Assembly (NCBI GenBank): GCA_030441635.1
Contig: JAUEMM010000002.1
Span: 1-64,000 of the forward strand
Origin: Wolbachia endosymbiont of Tyrophagus putrescentiae
Lineage (GTDB): Bacteria > Pseudomonadota > Alphaproteobacteria > Rickettsiales > Anaplasmataceae
Direction of reading: 5' to 3'
Length of the DNA stretch: 64,000 bases
How positions within the stretch are numbered: position 1 is the stretch's first letter; every line of letters starts with the position of its first letter. Of the stretch, positions 19,050-28,043 are shown piece by piece. Under the pieces are notes generated by a model, which was not told the origin of the DNA, did no database searches, and worked only from the letters and a program-made list of their open reading frames with translations. A program made the position numbers and the translations under genes.

Positions 19050-20546
19050 ATGGCAAGAGTTGGATTTTCTTTGACAAGCCTTCTTGGCCACAGCAATAAT
19101 ATTAATATGCAGAAGAGTAAAAGAAAGAAACATTCTAAATTATTAGATAAAGCACTTGGGTGCATTGACAAAGTAACAAACTTTATTTTAAAACGCGAAG
19201 GCAAACACACAAACGAAGTCTTACGAGTGACATGGGGACCGCTATTTTTTGGTTTGATAGTGATATTCATTTTTTTCGGTATAGGCGGTATTTGGTCAGT
19301 TGTAGCTCCAATTGACGGAGCAGTGCATGCAAGCGGAGAAGTTATAGTATCATCCAATAGAAAGATAGTTCAGCATTTAGGTGGTGGAATAATAAGTAAA
19401 ATCTTAGTGAAAGAAGGCCAAGCCGTTAAGAAGGATGAACCCTTGGTGTTATTAAATGACGTAAATGAGAAAGCAAATCTCAGTATAATTAAAGAAAAGC
19501 TTTTATCATTTTTAGCAACAGAAGCTAGGCTGATTGCAATAAGAGGAAATTTACCAACCCTCGAACTTTCTGATGAGATTAAGCAATTGTCTAGCAAGGA
19601 AATTGTTAATAAAGTAATGAAAAATCAAATTAAGCTATTTAATTCTCAAAGAAAGAGCGTATTGGGAAAGATAGGCATACTACAACAACGCATAAAACAA
19701 TTAAATGATGAATTAGTAGGTTTAAGTTCTCAGTTAGAAGCAGCCGATAAACAAAGTACTTTAATAAATGAAGAGTTAGAAATGAAAAGGCAGTTGCTTG
19801 AAGGTGGCCATATAGGTAGACCACACATTCTAATTTTAGAAAAACAGTTCGCTGAAATTGAAGGCAGGGTTGGCCATTTGCGATCTGCAATATCTCAAGT
19901 GCAGCAAAAAATTGGAGAAAATGAACTAGAAATTATCAATACAAAAAACGACTATCAAGAAAGAGCTAATGCTGAGCTCAAAGAAGTTAGTACATCTATA
20001 GCTGATCTAAAAGAGAGGCTAATGGTTGCTGAAGATGGGTTAGCACGTACTGTTATTAAATCACCACAAGATGGGGTGGTTACAGATATAAAGTATCATA
20101 CAGAAGGTGGTGTAATACAGTCTGGTGTACCAATCATGAGCGTAGTGCCTTCAGACGATGACTTGGTAATAAACGCAAAAATTCAAACCAGGAACATAGA
20201 AGAAATATTGTCAGCACAGAAAACGAGTAAGAATATAATATCAGCCGGCGGATTAAAAGGGTTAAAAGTTAAAGTGCGGTTGAGTGCTTATAGTGCTCGT
20301 CGTTTGGGCTTAATCAATGGTATAGTAAGTCACATTTCCCCAGATGCTCTTGATGACCCAAGATTAGGACGTTATTACTCAGTGCGTGTAGTAATACCGC
20401 AGCAAGAAATAGAGCAATTCAAAAATGTATATTTATACCCTGGAATGCCTGCAGAAGTATACATAGTTACCCAATCACGTACTTTCTTCTCAATATTGTT
20501 TACTCCTATTATTGCAGCATTTGATAAGTCATTTATTGAAAGATGA
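19050..20546 (+). CDS. Type I secretion periplasmic adaptor, HlyD family
   Basis: HlyD-type membrane fusion proteins link an inner-membrane ABC exporter to an outer-membrane channel. The 498-residue protein has a cytoplasmic N-terminus, one membrane span at about 62-85, a lipoyl-like half (SSNRKIVQHLGGGIISKILVKEGQAVKKDEPLVLL), a long coiled coil (about 150-340), the second lipoyl half (VIKSPQDGVVTDIKYHTEGGVIQSGVPIMSVVP) and the C-terminal beta-barrel region (LSAYSARRLGLINGIVSHISPDAL..YPGMPAEVYIV), all typical. The start is uncertain, with a second ATG at 19107. No ABC exporter or TolC gene is adjacent, so its partners lie elsewhere. It converges with pssA, the stops 10 bp apart. Confidence 0.9.
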   Translation: MARVGFSLTSLLGHSNNINMQKSKRKKHSKLLDKALGCIDKVTNFILKREGKHTNEVLRVTWGPLFFGLIVIFIFFGIGGIWSVVAPIDGAVHASGEVIVSSNRKIVQHLGGGIISKILVKEGQAVKKDEPLVLLNDVNEKANLSIIKEKLLSFLATEARLIAIRGNLPTLELSDEIKQLSSKEIVNKVMKNQIKLFNSQRKSVLGKIGILQQRIKQLNDELVGLSSQLEAADKQSTLINEELEMKRQLLEGGHIGRPHILILEKQFAEIEGRVGHLRSAISQVQQKIGENELEIINTKNDYQERANAELKEVSTSIADLKERLMVAEDGLARTVIKSPQDGVVTDIKYHTEGGVIQSGVPIMSVVPSDDDLVINAKIQTRNIEEILSAQKTSKNIISAGGLKGLKVKVRLSAYSARRLGLINGIVSHISPDALDDPRLGRYYSVRVVIPQQEIEQFKNVYLYPGMPAEVYIVTQSRTFFSILFTPIIAAFDKSFIER

Positions 20547-20556
20547 TATGATATAG

Positions 20557-21318
20557 TTATTGATTCTTGCATGAAAGGTAAATATAAAGCCCGGCACTTA
20601 CTGGAATAGTAAGCAAATACACTATACCCAAAGCAGGTAGTGTTAACCATGGTTTACTTATAAAAAATATAATAAGTATTCCAAGAGATGAAAGAAATAT
20701 ATAAGATAAATTCTTGGGAATATAAATATGTTTTGCAGAAAAGGTAGGAATATGACTTACTGACAAAAATGAAACTATTAAAAAATAACAAGCTGTGTTT
20801 CTCATATTAAAAAGCTGTTCCATAAACAATAAATCCTGAGACTGAAAAGTAACTACCACTGGTAATACAGAAAGTAAAGCGCATAAGGGAGCAGGTACAC
20901 CAAAAAAGAAAAGTTTTTCCCAATCCCGTTGCTCCAAATGCAATAAGATATTAAACCTTGCAAGCCTAATTGCCATGCAGATCATATATATCATTACTAA
21001 CATCCATCCTATAACTTGAATTTCTTGTAGCTTCCAAAAATATAGAAGAAATGCAGGCGCTGCACCGAAATTAAAGAAATCTGCAAAGGAGTCAAGTTGA
21101 GCACCAAAATCGCTAGTTGATTTTAGAATTCTTGCTATTCTACCATCCATTCCGTCTAAAACTGCAGCAATAATGATAAATACCACTGCAAATTCCCATT
21201 GTTCATTAAATGTAAACTTGAGAGAAGTAAGGCCTGAACATAGGCCTAGTAAAGTCACAAAATTTGGGAATAGTTTTGCAATAGGAAGTAACTTATTGTT
21301 ACCGTCATCACTACTCAT
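20557..21318 (-). CDS. pssA: CDP-diacylglycerol--serine O-phosphatidyltransferase
   Basis: PssA makes phosphatidylserine from CDP-diacylglycerol and serine in the inner membrane. The 253-residue protein has the CDP-alcohol phosphotransferase motif D-G-x2-A-R-x8-G-x3-D-x3-D, visible as [26 protein letters not shown] (about residues 55-80), and several membrane helices around it. It starts 4 nt into the 3' end of psd (overlap 21315-21318), so the two steps of phosphatidylethanolamine synthesis are translationally coupled. Confidence 0.94.
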   Translation of the reverse strand: MSSDDGNNKLLPIAKLFPNFVTLLGLCSGLTSLKFTFNEQWEFAVVFIIIAAVLDGMDGRIARILKSTSDFGAQLDSFADFFNFGAAPAFLLYFWKLQEIQVIGWMLVMIYMICMAIRLARFNILLHLEQRDWEKLFFFGVPAPLCALLSVLPVVVTFQSQDLLFMEQLFNMRNTACYFLIVSFLSVSHIPTFSAKHIYIPKNLSYIFLSSLGILIIFFISKPWLTLPALGIVYLLTIPVSAGLYIYLSCKNQ

Positions 21319-22010
21319 ACAATATCAAATGTTAGTTTTTCGTGAATATTATCGTTTTCAATCAAATTTGCTATAACTGTTTCACCGCCAATAACCGTTT
21401 GTCCTTTTGATACTTTAACTGCTATACCAGAGGGAATGAAAATATTAACCCTGCTGCCAAACCTTATAATACCAAATCTCTCACCTGCTTTTACATTCTG
21501 AGATACTTCTAAGTTACAAACGATACGCCGTGCAATAAAACCCGCTATTTGCTCTACAATGATTTCTTTTCCTTCCTGATACTCAATTACAATCACTTGT
21601 TTCTCATTTTCATTACTGGATCTATTGTTCATTGCAGATACAAACTTACCCTTTTTGTAATTCATTCCTTTGACCATACCAGATATTGGCACACGATTTA
21701 CATGAACATTTAAAACGCTGAGAAATATACTTACACATGTAAATTTCTTCTCCTCTTTGCTGTCTTCCGACAGAGAATAGCTAACCTCTTCAATTGATGA
21801 AATCACACCATCAGCAGGGCTAAGAATAAGATCCTTATTATTTGGCACAGCCCTTGCTGGATCACGAAAAAAGTAGGTGCACAACAGCGTTGGAAATAAA
21901 CACGTTACACCAAGACCCCAAGAAATAGAAAAAGCTATACATGATACTATAAAAGAAATGATTATAAATGGATAACCTTCCTTATTTATGTTAGGTAAAT
22001 TAAAGCACAT
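21315..22010 (-). CDS. psd: Phosphatidylserine decarboxylase proenzyme
   Basis: Psd converts phosphatidylserine to phosphatidylethanolamine. The 231-residue protein is the short bacterial type. An N-terminal hydrophobic segment (about 13-45) is followed by [30 protein letters not shown] and the conserved [16 protein letters not shown] block. The self-cleavage site that generates the pyruvoyl cofactor is the Gly-Ser in [13 protein letters not shown] (about residues 192-193). The active-site elements are intact. pssA follows with a 4-nt overlap, forming a two-gene lipid operon. Confidence 0.94.
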   Translation of the reverse strand: MCFNLPNINKEGYPFIIISFIVSCIAFSISWGLGVTCLFPTLLCTYFFRDPARAVPNNKDLILSPADGVISSIEEVSYSLSEDSKEEKKFTCVSIFLSVLNVHVNRVPISGMVKGMNYKKGKFVSAMNNRSSNENEKQVIVIEYQEGKEIIVEQIAGFIARRIVCNLEVSQNVKAGERFGIIRFGSRVNIFIPSGIAVKVSKGQTVIGGETVIANLIENDNIHEKLTFDIV

Positions 22011-22095
22011 AACCTTATTATAAATGACTTATGATAAAATTTACCAGTTGTGACTTCCCATGAAAAGCTTTTTTTGCAATTTCTTAAAGTTGACC

Positions 22096-22482
22096 TTAAT
22101 CGTCAGTGTTATAAATACTTTTTTCCTTTTCTATTCTTTCTTGCTCCTCAATGCAATATACAGCAAGTGGGTTAGCTTTGAGCCTTTCTATTCCTATTTC
22201 TTCTCCTGTTCCATCACAATAACCATAGGTTCCAAGTTTTATCTTCTCCAACGCTTCTTTGATTCTTTCTTTTTTCTCCTTTCGACGCTTAATTAATTTT
22301 TCATTTTCACCATCTCCGATAGAACCATATTTGCTCTCTTCCAATTCTTGTTCTTCTAGCTCATCCAGCATCGATTGTAGCTTTACGTTGAAATACTCTA
22401 AGTGCTTTATACTCATATATTCTTCATTTTCTGAAGGAGTGTAATCTTCTTGTAGCATCACTCTTAACAACTCTCCGTTCAT
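22096..22482 (-). CDS. dksA: DksA/TraR-family RNA polymerase-binding regulator with incomplete zinc site
   Basis: DksA-type proteins enter the RNA polymerase secondary channel and, with ppGpp, tune transcription initiation. The 128-residue protein has a long coiled coil (about 25-85) and the C-terminal module LGTYGYCDGTGEEIGIERLKANPLAVYCIEEQ. In canonical four-cysteine DksA the positions are C-x2-C..C-x2-C; here only the first and third remain (C89, C110), the others being T92 and E113. Such zinc-poor forms are common in alphaproteobacteria, so the fold may not need zinc. Whether it still responds to ppGpp cannot be read from the sequence. Confidence 0.88.
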   Translation of the reverse strand: MNGELLRVMLQEDYTPSENEEYMSIKHLEYFNVKLQSMLDELEEQELEESKYGSIGDGENEKLIKRRKEKKERIKEALEKIKLGTYGYCDGTGEEIGIERLKANPLAVYCIEEQERIEKEKSIYNTDD

Positions 22483-22587
22483 AATTACCTCAATTAAATA
22501 ATAAAATTTTCATATAATCTTATGAAACAAGACTATAATATACAACAGTAAACACTATAATTAATAATAAACATTTAAAAGTATAGC

Positions 22588-23217
22588 ATGTTTAACCTAT
22601 TAATAAGGAAAGTTACTGATTTTACCCATACTATATTCCTTTTTATGATAATGCTTAGTTTATCTTTATTTGCACTTGACAATCACTATGAACAAGAAGT
22701 TGTATTAACAATAATATGGATATGCACTGCTTTTACTTTGCAAATTTCTACAAGTTATTTATTTGCATCTGATTATCATGATGGTGTTTTAGAACAAATT
22801 TTTATACAACCACGTTCCTCCAGGCTTGCAGTCTTTTATAAAATCTTCTTTCATTGGTTGCTGCTTGGAATACCAATCTCAGCAATTGCCTGCATATTCA
22901 GCATTACAGTGCTGGATTACAACATAAAATACGTAATTACAATGGGGTTATCTTTATTGTTTAATATACTAATAATAATTAATATATCAGCCACCGGACA
23001 CTCATTAATGCTCGGAAAAAGCAATTTAGCAGCGACAACATCACAAATTCTAATTTTACCGATGCTAATGCCTACTTTTGTATATTTTAAATTACTGACA
23101 AGCACTGAATTAAATATCAATATATTGTTGATCACTGCTCTAATCTTTATCACTTTGATAGCTAACAGCCTCTTAGCTACCCATACAGCACTAAAATTTG
23201 CTATAGAGCAAGACTAA
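22588..23217 (+). CDS. ccmB: Heme exporter protein B (cytochrome c maturation)
   Basis: CcmB is the membrane subunit that works with the CcmA ATPase in the heme-handling complex for c-type cytochrome assembly. The 209-residue protein has six predicted membrane spans and the family segments TISTSYLFASDYHDGVLEQIFIQP and SATGHSLMLGKSNLAATTSQILILPMLMP. Length is close to the usual ~220. ccmA is not adjacent; scattered ccm genes are usual in Rickettsiales. Its 3' end overlaps the convergent ksgA by 17 bp. Confidence 0.9.
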   Translation: MFNLLIRKVTDFTHTIFLFMIMLSLSLFALDNHYEQEVVLTIIWICTAFTLQISTSYLFASDYHDGVLEQIFIQPRSSRLAVFYKIFFHWLLLGIPISAIACIFSITVLDYNIKYVITMGLSLLFNILIIINISATGHSLMLGKSNLAATTSQILILPMLMPTFVYFKLLTSTELNINILLITALIFITLIANSLLATHTALKFAIEQD

Positions 23218-23992
23218 CAAAACTATTTGCCAATAAGCAAAATTGTTCAATAGTTAAATTTTCTGGACGTTCATTTCCACTTAATTGAGCGTTTTTAAGC
23301 ACAATTTCTACATTATTGACCACACTCTTTAAGCTGGTTCTCAGCATCTTTCTTCTTTGAGAAAAAACAGTGTGTGCTAATTTTGCTAAAGCTGCTCGAT
23401 CCACTAAAAATCTCTCGGTAGGCAAAGGTTTGATAGTAACTACCGAAGAATATACTTTTGGTTTTGGAAAAAATTCCTGAGGGGAGAGATGAAATTCAAC
23501 TTTTACGTCGCACAGTAGCTGAGTTATTATTGATAAATAACCATAATTTTTAGAATTAGGTTGTGCTACAATTCTTTCTGCAACTTCTTTTTGGAACATT
23601 AACGTTAAGCTAGTAAAAAATTTTATATTATTCAGCCATTTGATAAGTAATGGTACAGAGATATTGTAAGGTAAATTAGCAATTACTTTAACTGGAAGCT
23701 CTACCAATTTTTCTTCTACGATATCGAGAGCATCCGCTTCTATGATTTTATACCTGTTGCTGAGTAATTGACTGTGTTGTTTTATTAAATTACTATCTTT
23801 CTCCACAGCTAATAGACATTTTGGATTACGTTTCAGTATTTCTCTTGTCAACGCACCATGACCAGGACCAATTTCAATAACGTTAAAATTTCCCAAGTCA
23901 CCTGATAAGTCAACTATTTTTCTTACTGTTTCACTTGATAAAATAAAATTTTGCCCCAGGCTTTTTTTTGGCTTTGAGAAAATGTGCTCCAT
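23201..23992 (-). CDS. rsmA: 16S rRNA (adenine1518-N6/adenine1519-N6)-dimethyltransferase
   Basis: RsmA (KsgA) dimethylates two adjacent adenines near the 3' end of 16S rRNA during small-subunit maturation. The 263-residue protein has SLGQNFILS, the SAM-binding motif VIEIGPGHGALTREIL (about residues 40-55), the acidic residue of motif II in LAVEKD, and the catalytic NLPYNISVPL motif (N-L-P-Y). The C-terminal domain (SQRRKMLRTSLKS) is complete. It is divergent from tRNA-Thr. Confidence 0.95.
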   Translation of the reverse strand: MEHIFSKPKKSLGQNFILSSETVRKIVDLSGDLGNFNVIEIGPGHGALTREILKRNPKCLLAVEKDSNLIKQHSQLLSNRYKIIEADALDIVEEKLVELPVKVIANLPYNISVPLLIKWLNNIKFFTSLTLMFQKEVAERIVAQPNSKNYGYLSIITQLLCDVKVEFHLSPQEFFPKPKVYSSVVTIKPLPTERFLVDRAALAKLAHTVFSQRRKMLRTSLKSVVNNVEIVLKNAQLSGNERPENLTIEQFCLLANSFVSLAL

Positions 23993-24008
23993 ATTTTTTA
24001 AAAACTAG

Positions 24009-24038
24009 TTGACTATAATTTATCAGCAATTGTATATT
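24009..24038 (+). promoter_or_regulatory. Candidate promoter of tRNA-Thr
   Basis: TTGACT (24009-24014), an 18-bp spacer and TATATT (24033-24038) lie 16 bp before the mature tRNA 5' end, the spacing expected for a stable RNA promoter. It could also serve tpiA, which follows the tRNA by 19 bp. Confidence 0.5.
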
Positions 24039-24053
24039 ATTAATACATTTAAT

Positions 24054-24126
<73 letters not shown>

Positions 24127-24145
24127 CTCGTTATCGTGTAAATTA

Positions 24146-24874
24146 ATGTCTTTTTTGATCATAGCAAATTGGAAGATGAATGGGACGCGCTCCTCATTTA
24201 TTGACTTTATAAATAAACTTAATAAAAAAAGCCATGGAATCGCTGTAAAGCTGGTTATCTGTCCACCTTTTACATCATTTCCAGATAAAATAGAACTAAG
24301 CGATAATATCAATATAGGAGCACAGAATTGTCATCATAAAAAATCAGGTTCTTACACAGGAGAAATCAGTGCAGAAATGTTGAAAGAGCTAGGTTGCAGT
24401 TATGTTATACTTGGGCACTCTGAAAGGAATAATGAGACAGATAATGAAATAAAACTTAAGGCTGAAGCTGCATTGGAAGTAGGCCTACATCCTATTATTT
24501 GTGTCGGTGAAAAACTAGAGGATCAAAAAAGTGGCAGAGCAAATGAGGTGATAGAGCATCAATGCAAAAATAGATTACCAGTGCATGGTGAGTATACAAT
24601 AGCATATGAACCCATATGGGCTATAGGTTCAGGTTATGTACCAAATAGTGATCTGATTGCTGAAATAATAAAAACCATAAAGTTATGTACAGATAACAGG
24701 AATGTTGTATATGGTGGTTCGGTTAGCTCAGCAAACATAGAAGACTTGCTGAGTGTTTCTATTTTATCAGGAGTGTTGATCGGCAGTGCAAGCTTGGATT
24801 TTGATCATTTTTACGCGATCATACAAAAAGTGAATCGTCACCCAAGAAGAGAAGATATATCTCCTTCTATATAA
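24146..24874 (+). CDS. tpiA: Triosephosphate isomerase
   Basis: TpiA interconverts dihydroxyacetone phosphate and glyceraldehyde 3-phosphate. The 242-residue protein carries the N-terminal IIANWKMNG (catalytic lysine), the histidine in VILGHSERN, and the catalytic glutamate in [12 protein letters not shown] followed by the phosphate loop and VVYGGSV. Length is near normal. With gap in this window it fits the reduced glycolytic/gluconeogenic set of Wolbachia. Its last 37 bp overlap a convergent small gene. Confidence 0.95.
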   Translation: MSFLIIANWKMNGTRSSFIDFINKLNKKSHGIAVKLVICPPFTSFPDKIELSDNINIGAQNCHHKKSGSYTGEISAEMLKELGCSYVILGHSERNNETDNEIKLKAEAALEVGLHPIICVGEKLEDQKSGRANEVIEHQCKNRLPVHGEYTIAYEPIWAIGSGYVPNSDLIAEIIKTIKLCTDNRNVVYGGSVSSANIEDLLSVSILSGVLIGSASLDFDHFYAIIQKVNRHPRREDISPSI

Positions 24875-25119
24875 CCATCTATTACATATTTACTATTACT
24901 GCAGTTATGGTATGAATCTACAGGTAGTAAATGGAGATAGAAAATTCCTACTTGATTATTGTTATCATCTGTTATTCCACCACATAGCGAATGAATTCCT
25001 GTATCCTCATAAAAAGAATATGCTGCGATTTCGAAGTGTTTATCAAGTAAATGTACACCCTCGAATATTGCATAATTTGAGTTTGCAGAATTGTAATCAA
25101 TAAAATCTATTTCGTTCAT
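24838..25119 (-). CDS. Small orphan protein
   Basis: Not recognised. The 93-residue protein starts at an ATG with GTGAGG 5 nt upstream on the minus strand, a ribosome binding site like those of other orphan genes in this window. It is acidic and rich in N, D, Y and S, with no membrane span or signal peptide ([20 protein letters not shown]). Its 3' end runs 37 bp into tpiA on the opposite strand, which is unusual but tolerable. It could be a remnant of a longer gene or a genuine short lineage-specific protein. Confidence 0.5.
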   Translation of the reverse strand: MNEIDFIDYNSANSNYAIFEGVHLLDKHFEIAAYSFYEDTGIHSLCGGITDDNNNQVGIFYLHLLPVDSYHNCSNSKYVIDGYIEGDISSLLG

Positions 25120-25195
25120 ATATGCCTCACATATTAATGATTCCTTAATAATAACAAAATTGAAATATTAAAATCAAGTGAATATTAAAAGCTTT

Positions 25196-26455
25196 TTATG
25201 AATTCAGATCCATAACAACTTTAACGTGGCGTTTTTTACCTGCAGATAACTTTATAAATGGCTTATCCTTGAAATCTTTAGAATCCACTACGTAATCTAC
25301 ACTACAAATAGTACTATCACTAATTTTGCACCCATTAGCTTGAATTAAGCGCTTTGCCGCGTTCTTAGATGACTCTAGCCCAGTAATACATAACAAGTCC
25401 ACCAAAGTTATACCATTAGCGACCTGCTTTTTGCTTAATGTGTAATCTTGCAACAGCGAACTGTCTTCATTTTCAAAAGCTGAGACTGCTGCTGATCTTG
25501 CATATTCTGCTTCTGCGTTGCCATGACAGATCTTTGTTACTTCAGTTGCTAGAATTTTCTTTGCTTCGTTTATTTCTTGGCCCTTTAAAGACTCCAACTT
25601 CTTAATCTCACTTTCTGGTAACTCCGTAAATAGTCTCAAAAAGCGACCTACATCCTGATCATCAACATTGCGGAAGTACTGCCAATAATCATAAGGTGAG
25701 AGCATATCGCCATCAAGCCAGACAGCCCCACTTTCAGTTTTACCCATCTTTTTTCCTTGAGAATTCAATAAGAGCGGCGTAGTAAGACCAAAAAATTCAG
25801 GCAAGTTTAATTTTTTACCAAGCTCAATACCGCTAACAATATTTCCCCATTGATCAGAGCCTCCTATCTGCAAGCGGCATCCATATTTCTTGTTTAACTC
25901 AACAAAATCATACGCTTGTAACAACATGTAATTAAACTCCAAAAAGCTTAAGTTTTGCTCTCTTTCTAATCTACTTTTTACGCTGTCAAAGCTTAACATA
26001 CGGTTCACAGAAAAATGCGCTCCCACGTCACGTAAAAAATCCACATACCCTAATTCATCTAACCAATCGGCATTGTTAACCATAATCGCATCTATAGCGT
26101 CACTACCAAAAGATATGTACTTTTTTAATACTTTTTGAATACCACATATATTTTGATTAATCTCTTCCATGGCCAGAACCCTTCTTGCCTTATCTTTACC
26201 GGAAGGGTCCCCAATTTTAGTTGTACCTCCACCTAGCAAAGCTATTGGTTTATATCCAAATTTCTGCAGATGGCGAAGTAGCATAATTTGAACTAGGCTG
26301 CCTATATGGAGACTTGTGGCAGTACAGTCAAAGCCTATGTAAGCAACTATATAATTCTCTTCACATAGAAGCTGATCTAATCCTGTGATATTTGTACACT
26401 GGTATAGATATCCTTTTTCTTGGATGAAATTCAAAAAATCAGACTTGTATTTCAT
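25196..26455 (-). CDS. tyrS: Tyrosyl-tRNA synthetase
   Basis: Class I synthetase charging tyrosine onto tRNA-Tyr. The 419-residue protein has the HIGH-type sequence SLHIGSLVQI (about residues 49-52), the tyrosine-recognition residues in YMLLQAYDFVELNKKYGCRLQIGGSDQWGNI, and the KMSKS-type KMGKTESGAVW. The C-terminal S4-like RNA-binding domain (TLVDLLCITGLESSKNAAKRLIQANG) is present. Length matches the bacterial short form. It lies 25 bp downstream of rsfS on the same strand. Confidence 0.96.
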   Translation of the reverse strand: MKYKSDFLNFIQEKGYLYQCTNITGLDQLLCEENYIVAYIGFDCTATSLHIGSLVQIMLLRHLQKFGYKPIALLGGGTTKIGDPSGKDKARRVLAMEEINQNICGIQKVLKKYISFGSDAIDAIMVNNADWLDELGYVDFLRDVGAHFSVNRMLSFDSVKSRLEREQNLSFLEFNYMLLQAYDFVELNKKYGCRLQIGGSDQWGNIVSGIELGKKLNLPEFFGLTTPLLLNSQGKKMGKTESGAVWLDGDMLSPYDYWQYFRNVDDQDVGRFLRLFTELPESEIKKLESLKGQEINEAKKILATEVTKICHGNAEAEYARSAAVSAFENEDSSLLQDYTLSKKQVANGITLVDLLCITGLESSKNAAKRLIQANGCKISDSTICSVDYVVDSKDFKDKPFIKLSAGKKRHVKVVMDLNS

Positions 26456-26480
26456 AAAAACCTTGCTTAACTAATACAAA

Positions 26481-26789
26481 TTAACAATTCCATAGCTCCT
26501 CTATTTTGTAATATTCCCTCACTTCTGGTCGAAAGATATGAACAATTATATCCTGAAAGCTAAGTACTACCCAATCACCATTATCCATTCCTTCAACATT
26601 TATTTTGTCATACTGTTTAAGTTCTTTCATTACATGTCCGGCCAAAGCTTTTACATGACGACTTGAATCACCAGAAACAATAATCATATGCCTTGCAATA
26701 ACAGTCCTATTATGCATATTAAGAGTAACTATATCATGACCTTTATTTTGATCTAGTATACTTTCGATAGTGTTTTTTGTTGACTCCAT
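26481..26789 (-). CDS. rsfS: Ribosomal silencing factor RsfS
   Basis: RsfS (YbeB/Iojap) binds bL14 (gene rplN) on the large subunit and blocks subunit joining in slow growth. The 102-residue protein has the core blocks DIVTLNMHNRTVIARHMIIVSGDSSRHVKALAGHV and GDWVVLSFQDIIVHIFRPEVREYYKIEELW, the family hallmark. It is upstream of tyrS and likely co-transcribed. Confidence 0.92.
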   Translation of the reverse strand: MESTKNTIESILDQNKGHDIVTLNMHNRTVIARHMIIVSGDSSRHVKALAGHVMKELKQYDKINVEGMDNGDWVVLSFQDIIVHIFRPEVREYYKIEELWNC

Positions 26790-26815
26790 ATAATATTTTT
26801 GAATCTAATAACATT

Positions 26816-26843
26816 ATTATACATTTTAATTTTTAAATATGAA
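26816..26843 (-). promoter_or_regulatory. Candidate promoter for rsfS-tyrS
   Basis: On the minus strand TTCATA (26843-26838), a 16-bp spacer and a perfect TATAAT (26821-26816) lie 27 bp before the rsfS start. The region is extremely AT-rich, so a chance match is possible. Confidence 0.35.
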
Positions 26844-26893
26844 CTATTTACTGTCACCTGAAACTACCATTATTATTATATTTTTAGCATGAC

Positions 26894-26907
26894 AATTGTA
26901 TACAATT
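26894..26907. promoter_or_regulatory. 14-bp perfect palindrome upstream of the kinase-rppH-tatD genes
   Basis: AATTGTATACAATT is a perfect inverted repeat ending 13 bp before a TATAAT (26921-26926), in the 168-bp divergent gap between rsfS and the kinase gene. A regulator-binding site is possible; no binding protein is known to me. Confidence 0.3.
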
Positions 26908-26957
26908 ACAATTTTGTGTATATAATAAAATTATAATTTATTATTAATATTAATATT

Positions 26958-27524
26958 ATGAATAAAAATCTTATCTATTTAATCGGCTTTCCAGGTAGCG
27001 GCAAATTTACTGTAGCAAAAGAGCTATGTAAAATTATTGATGCGGTGATAGTACAAAATAACATGTTCAATGACATTATATTTAATATAGTCAATTTAAA
27101 AGGTAACAATGTGCCAGATAATTTATGGAACAGTATTTTTAAAGTTAGAGAAAACTTATTGGCAATATTGGGAAAGTATCATAGCAAGTCAAAGCATTAC
27201 ATCTTCACCAACGAGCTGATAGAAGGGGATTGTTATGATCGTAAGATATACGACTCAGTAGTAAATTTAAGTAACAGCATGCAGGTGAAAATGTTACCTG
27301 TAGTGCTGCATTGTAGCGACATAGGAGAATTAATGAAACGTATTCAATTTGAGGAAAGACGCCAATATAACAAAATTACCAATTTGTATTATGCTATGGA
27401 AAGAACAAGAGAAAAGAAACTATTCATACCTCCTAATGCCCTTGAGATTGATAACTCAAACTTAAGTGCGGAAAAAGTTGCAAAAAGAATCATTGAGGAA
27501 ATGGAAAAAATGTCTAAGAATTAA
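26958..27524 (+). CDS. P-loop kinase-like ATP-binding protein
   Basis: The 188-residue protein begins LIYLIGFPGSGKFTVAKELC. This is a Walker A of the GxPGxGK(F/Y)T kind seen in small bacterial AAA_33/shikimate-kinase-like nucleotide-binding proteins; the residue after the lysine is F, with T one further. A lid-like arginine region follows (KRIQFEERRQYNKITNLYYAMERTR). The phosphorylated substrate is unknown. It abuts rppH with no gap (TAA followed directly by ATG) and then tatD, so it heads a compact three-gene transcript that may deal with RNA or nucleotide turnover; that role is inferred only from neighbours. Confidence 0.75.
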   Translation: MNKNLIYLIGFPGSGKFTVAKELCKIIDAVIVQNNMFNDIIFNIVNLKGNNVPDNLWNSIFKVRENLLAILGKYHSKSKHYIFTNELIEGDCYDRKIYDSVVNLSNSMQVKMLPVVLHCSDIGELMKRIQFEERRQYNKITNLYYAMERTREKKLFIPPNALEIDNSNLSAEKVAKRIIEEMEKMSKN

Positions 27525-28043
27525 ATGTTTAGTATGGCTTCTATAACAGATAAAATGATTGAATCAGCAAATAAATATCGTCCATGCGTTGGAATAATGT
27601 TATTTAACAAGAAGGGAGATATCTTCACAGGAAAGCGTTTTGATAGCAATACGTATTGGCAAATGCCTCAGGGAGGAATTGATGATGGTGAAAAACTGGA
27701 ACAAGCAGCACTGCGTGAGCTGCTAGAAGAAGTAGGCACAAACAAAATAGAAATAATAGCCAAAAGTAAAGATTGGATATCTTATGACTTGCCAGAAGAA
27801 ATGGTACCAGAGCACTGGAATGGTCAATATTCAGGACAAAAGCAGATATGGTTTTTAATGAAATTTCTTGGGGATGATCAAGATATTAATATTAACTACA
27901 GTGACCACCCAGAATTTAAAGAATGGTGTTGGCAAAGTGTAAATAATATTATAGCCAATGCTATACCATTTAAAAAGGCAGTGTATGAAGCAGTTATAGA
28001 TGAATTTTATCCTATAATAGAGATTTTAAAAATAGTAAGTTAA
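27525..28043 (+). CDS. rppH: RNA pyrophosphohydrolase
   Basis: RppH removes pyrophosphate from triphosphorylated 5' ends of mRNA and so starts decay. The 172-residue protein has the complete Nudix box GGIDDGEKLEQAALRELLEEVG (about residues 46-67) with the RELLEE metal ligands, the upstream YRPCVGIMLFNKKGDIFTGKR and the downstream GQKQIWFLMKF typical of RppH/IalA. Start may be ATG 27525 or 27534; both are directly after the kinase stop. tatD follows with zero spacing. The homologue in Bartonella, IalA, is linked to invasion, but the enzyme is generic. Confidence 0.93.
   Translation: MFSMASITDKMIESANKYRPCVGIMLFNKKGDIFTGKRFDSNTYWQMPQGGIDDGEKLEQAALRELLEEVGTNKIEIIAKSKDWISYDLPEEMVPEHWNGQYSGQKQIWFLMKFLGDDQDININYSDHPEFKEWCWQSVNNIIANAIPFKKAVYEAVIDEFYPIIEILKIVS

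Noticed and set aside
19050..20546. A complete type I secretion system
   Set aside because: Only the HlyD-type adaptor is present; no ABC exporter, outer-membrane channel or RTX substrate is next to it.
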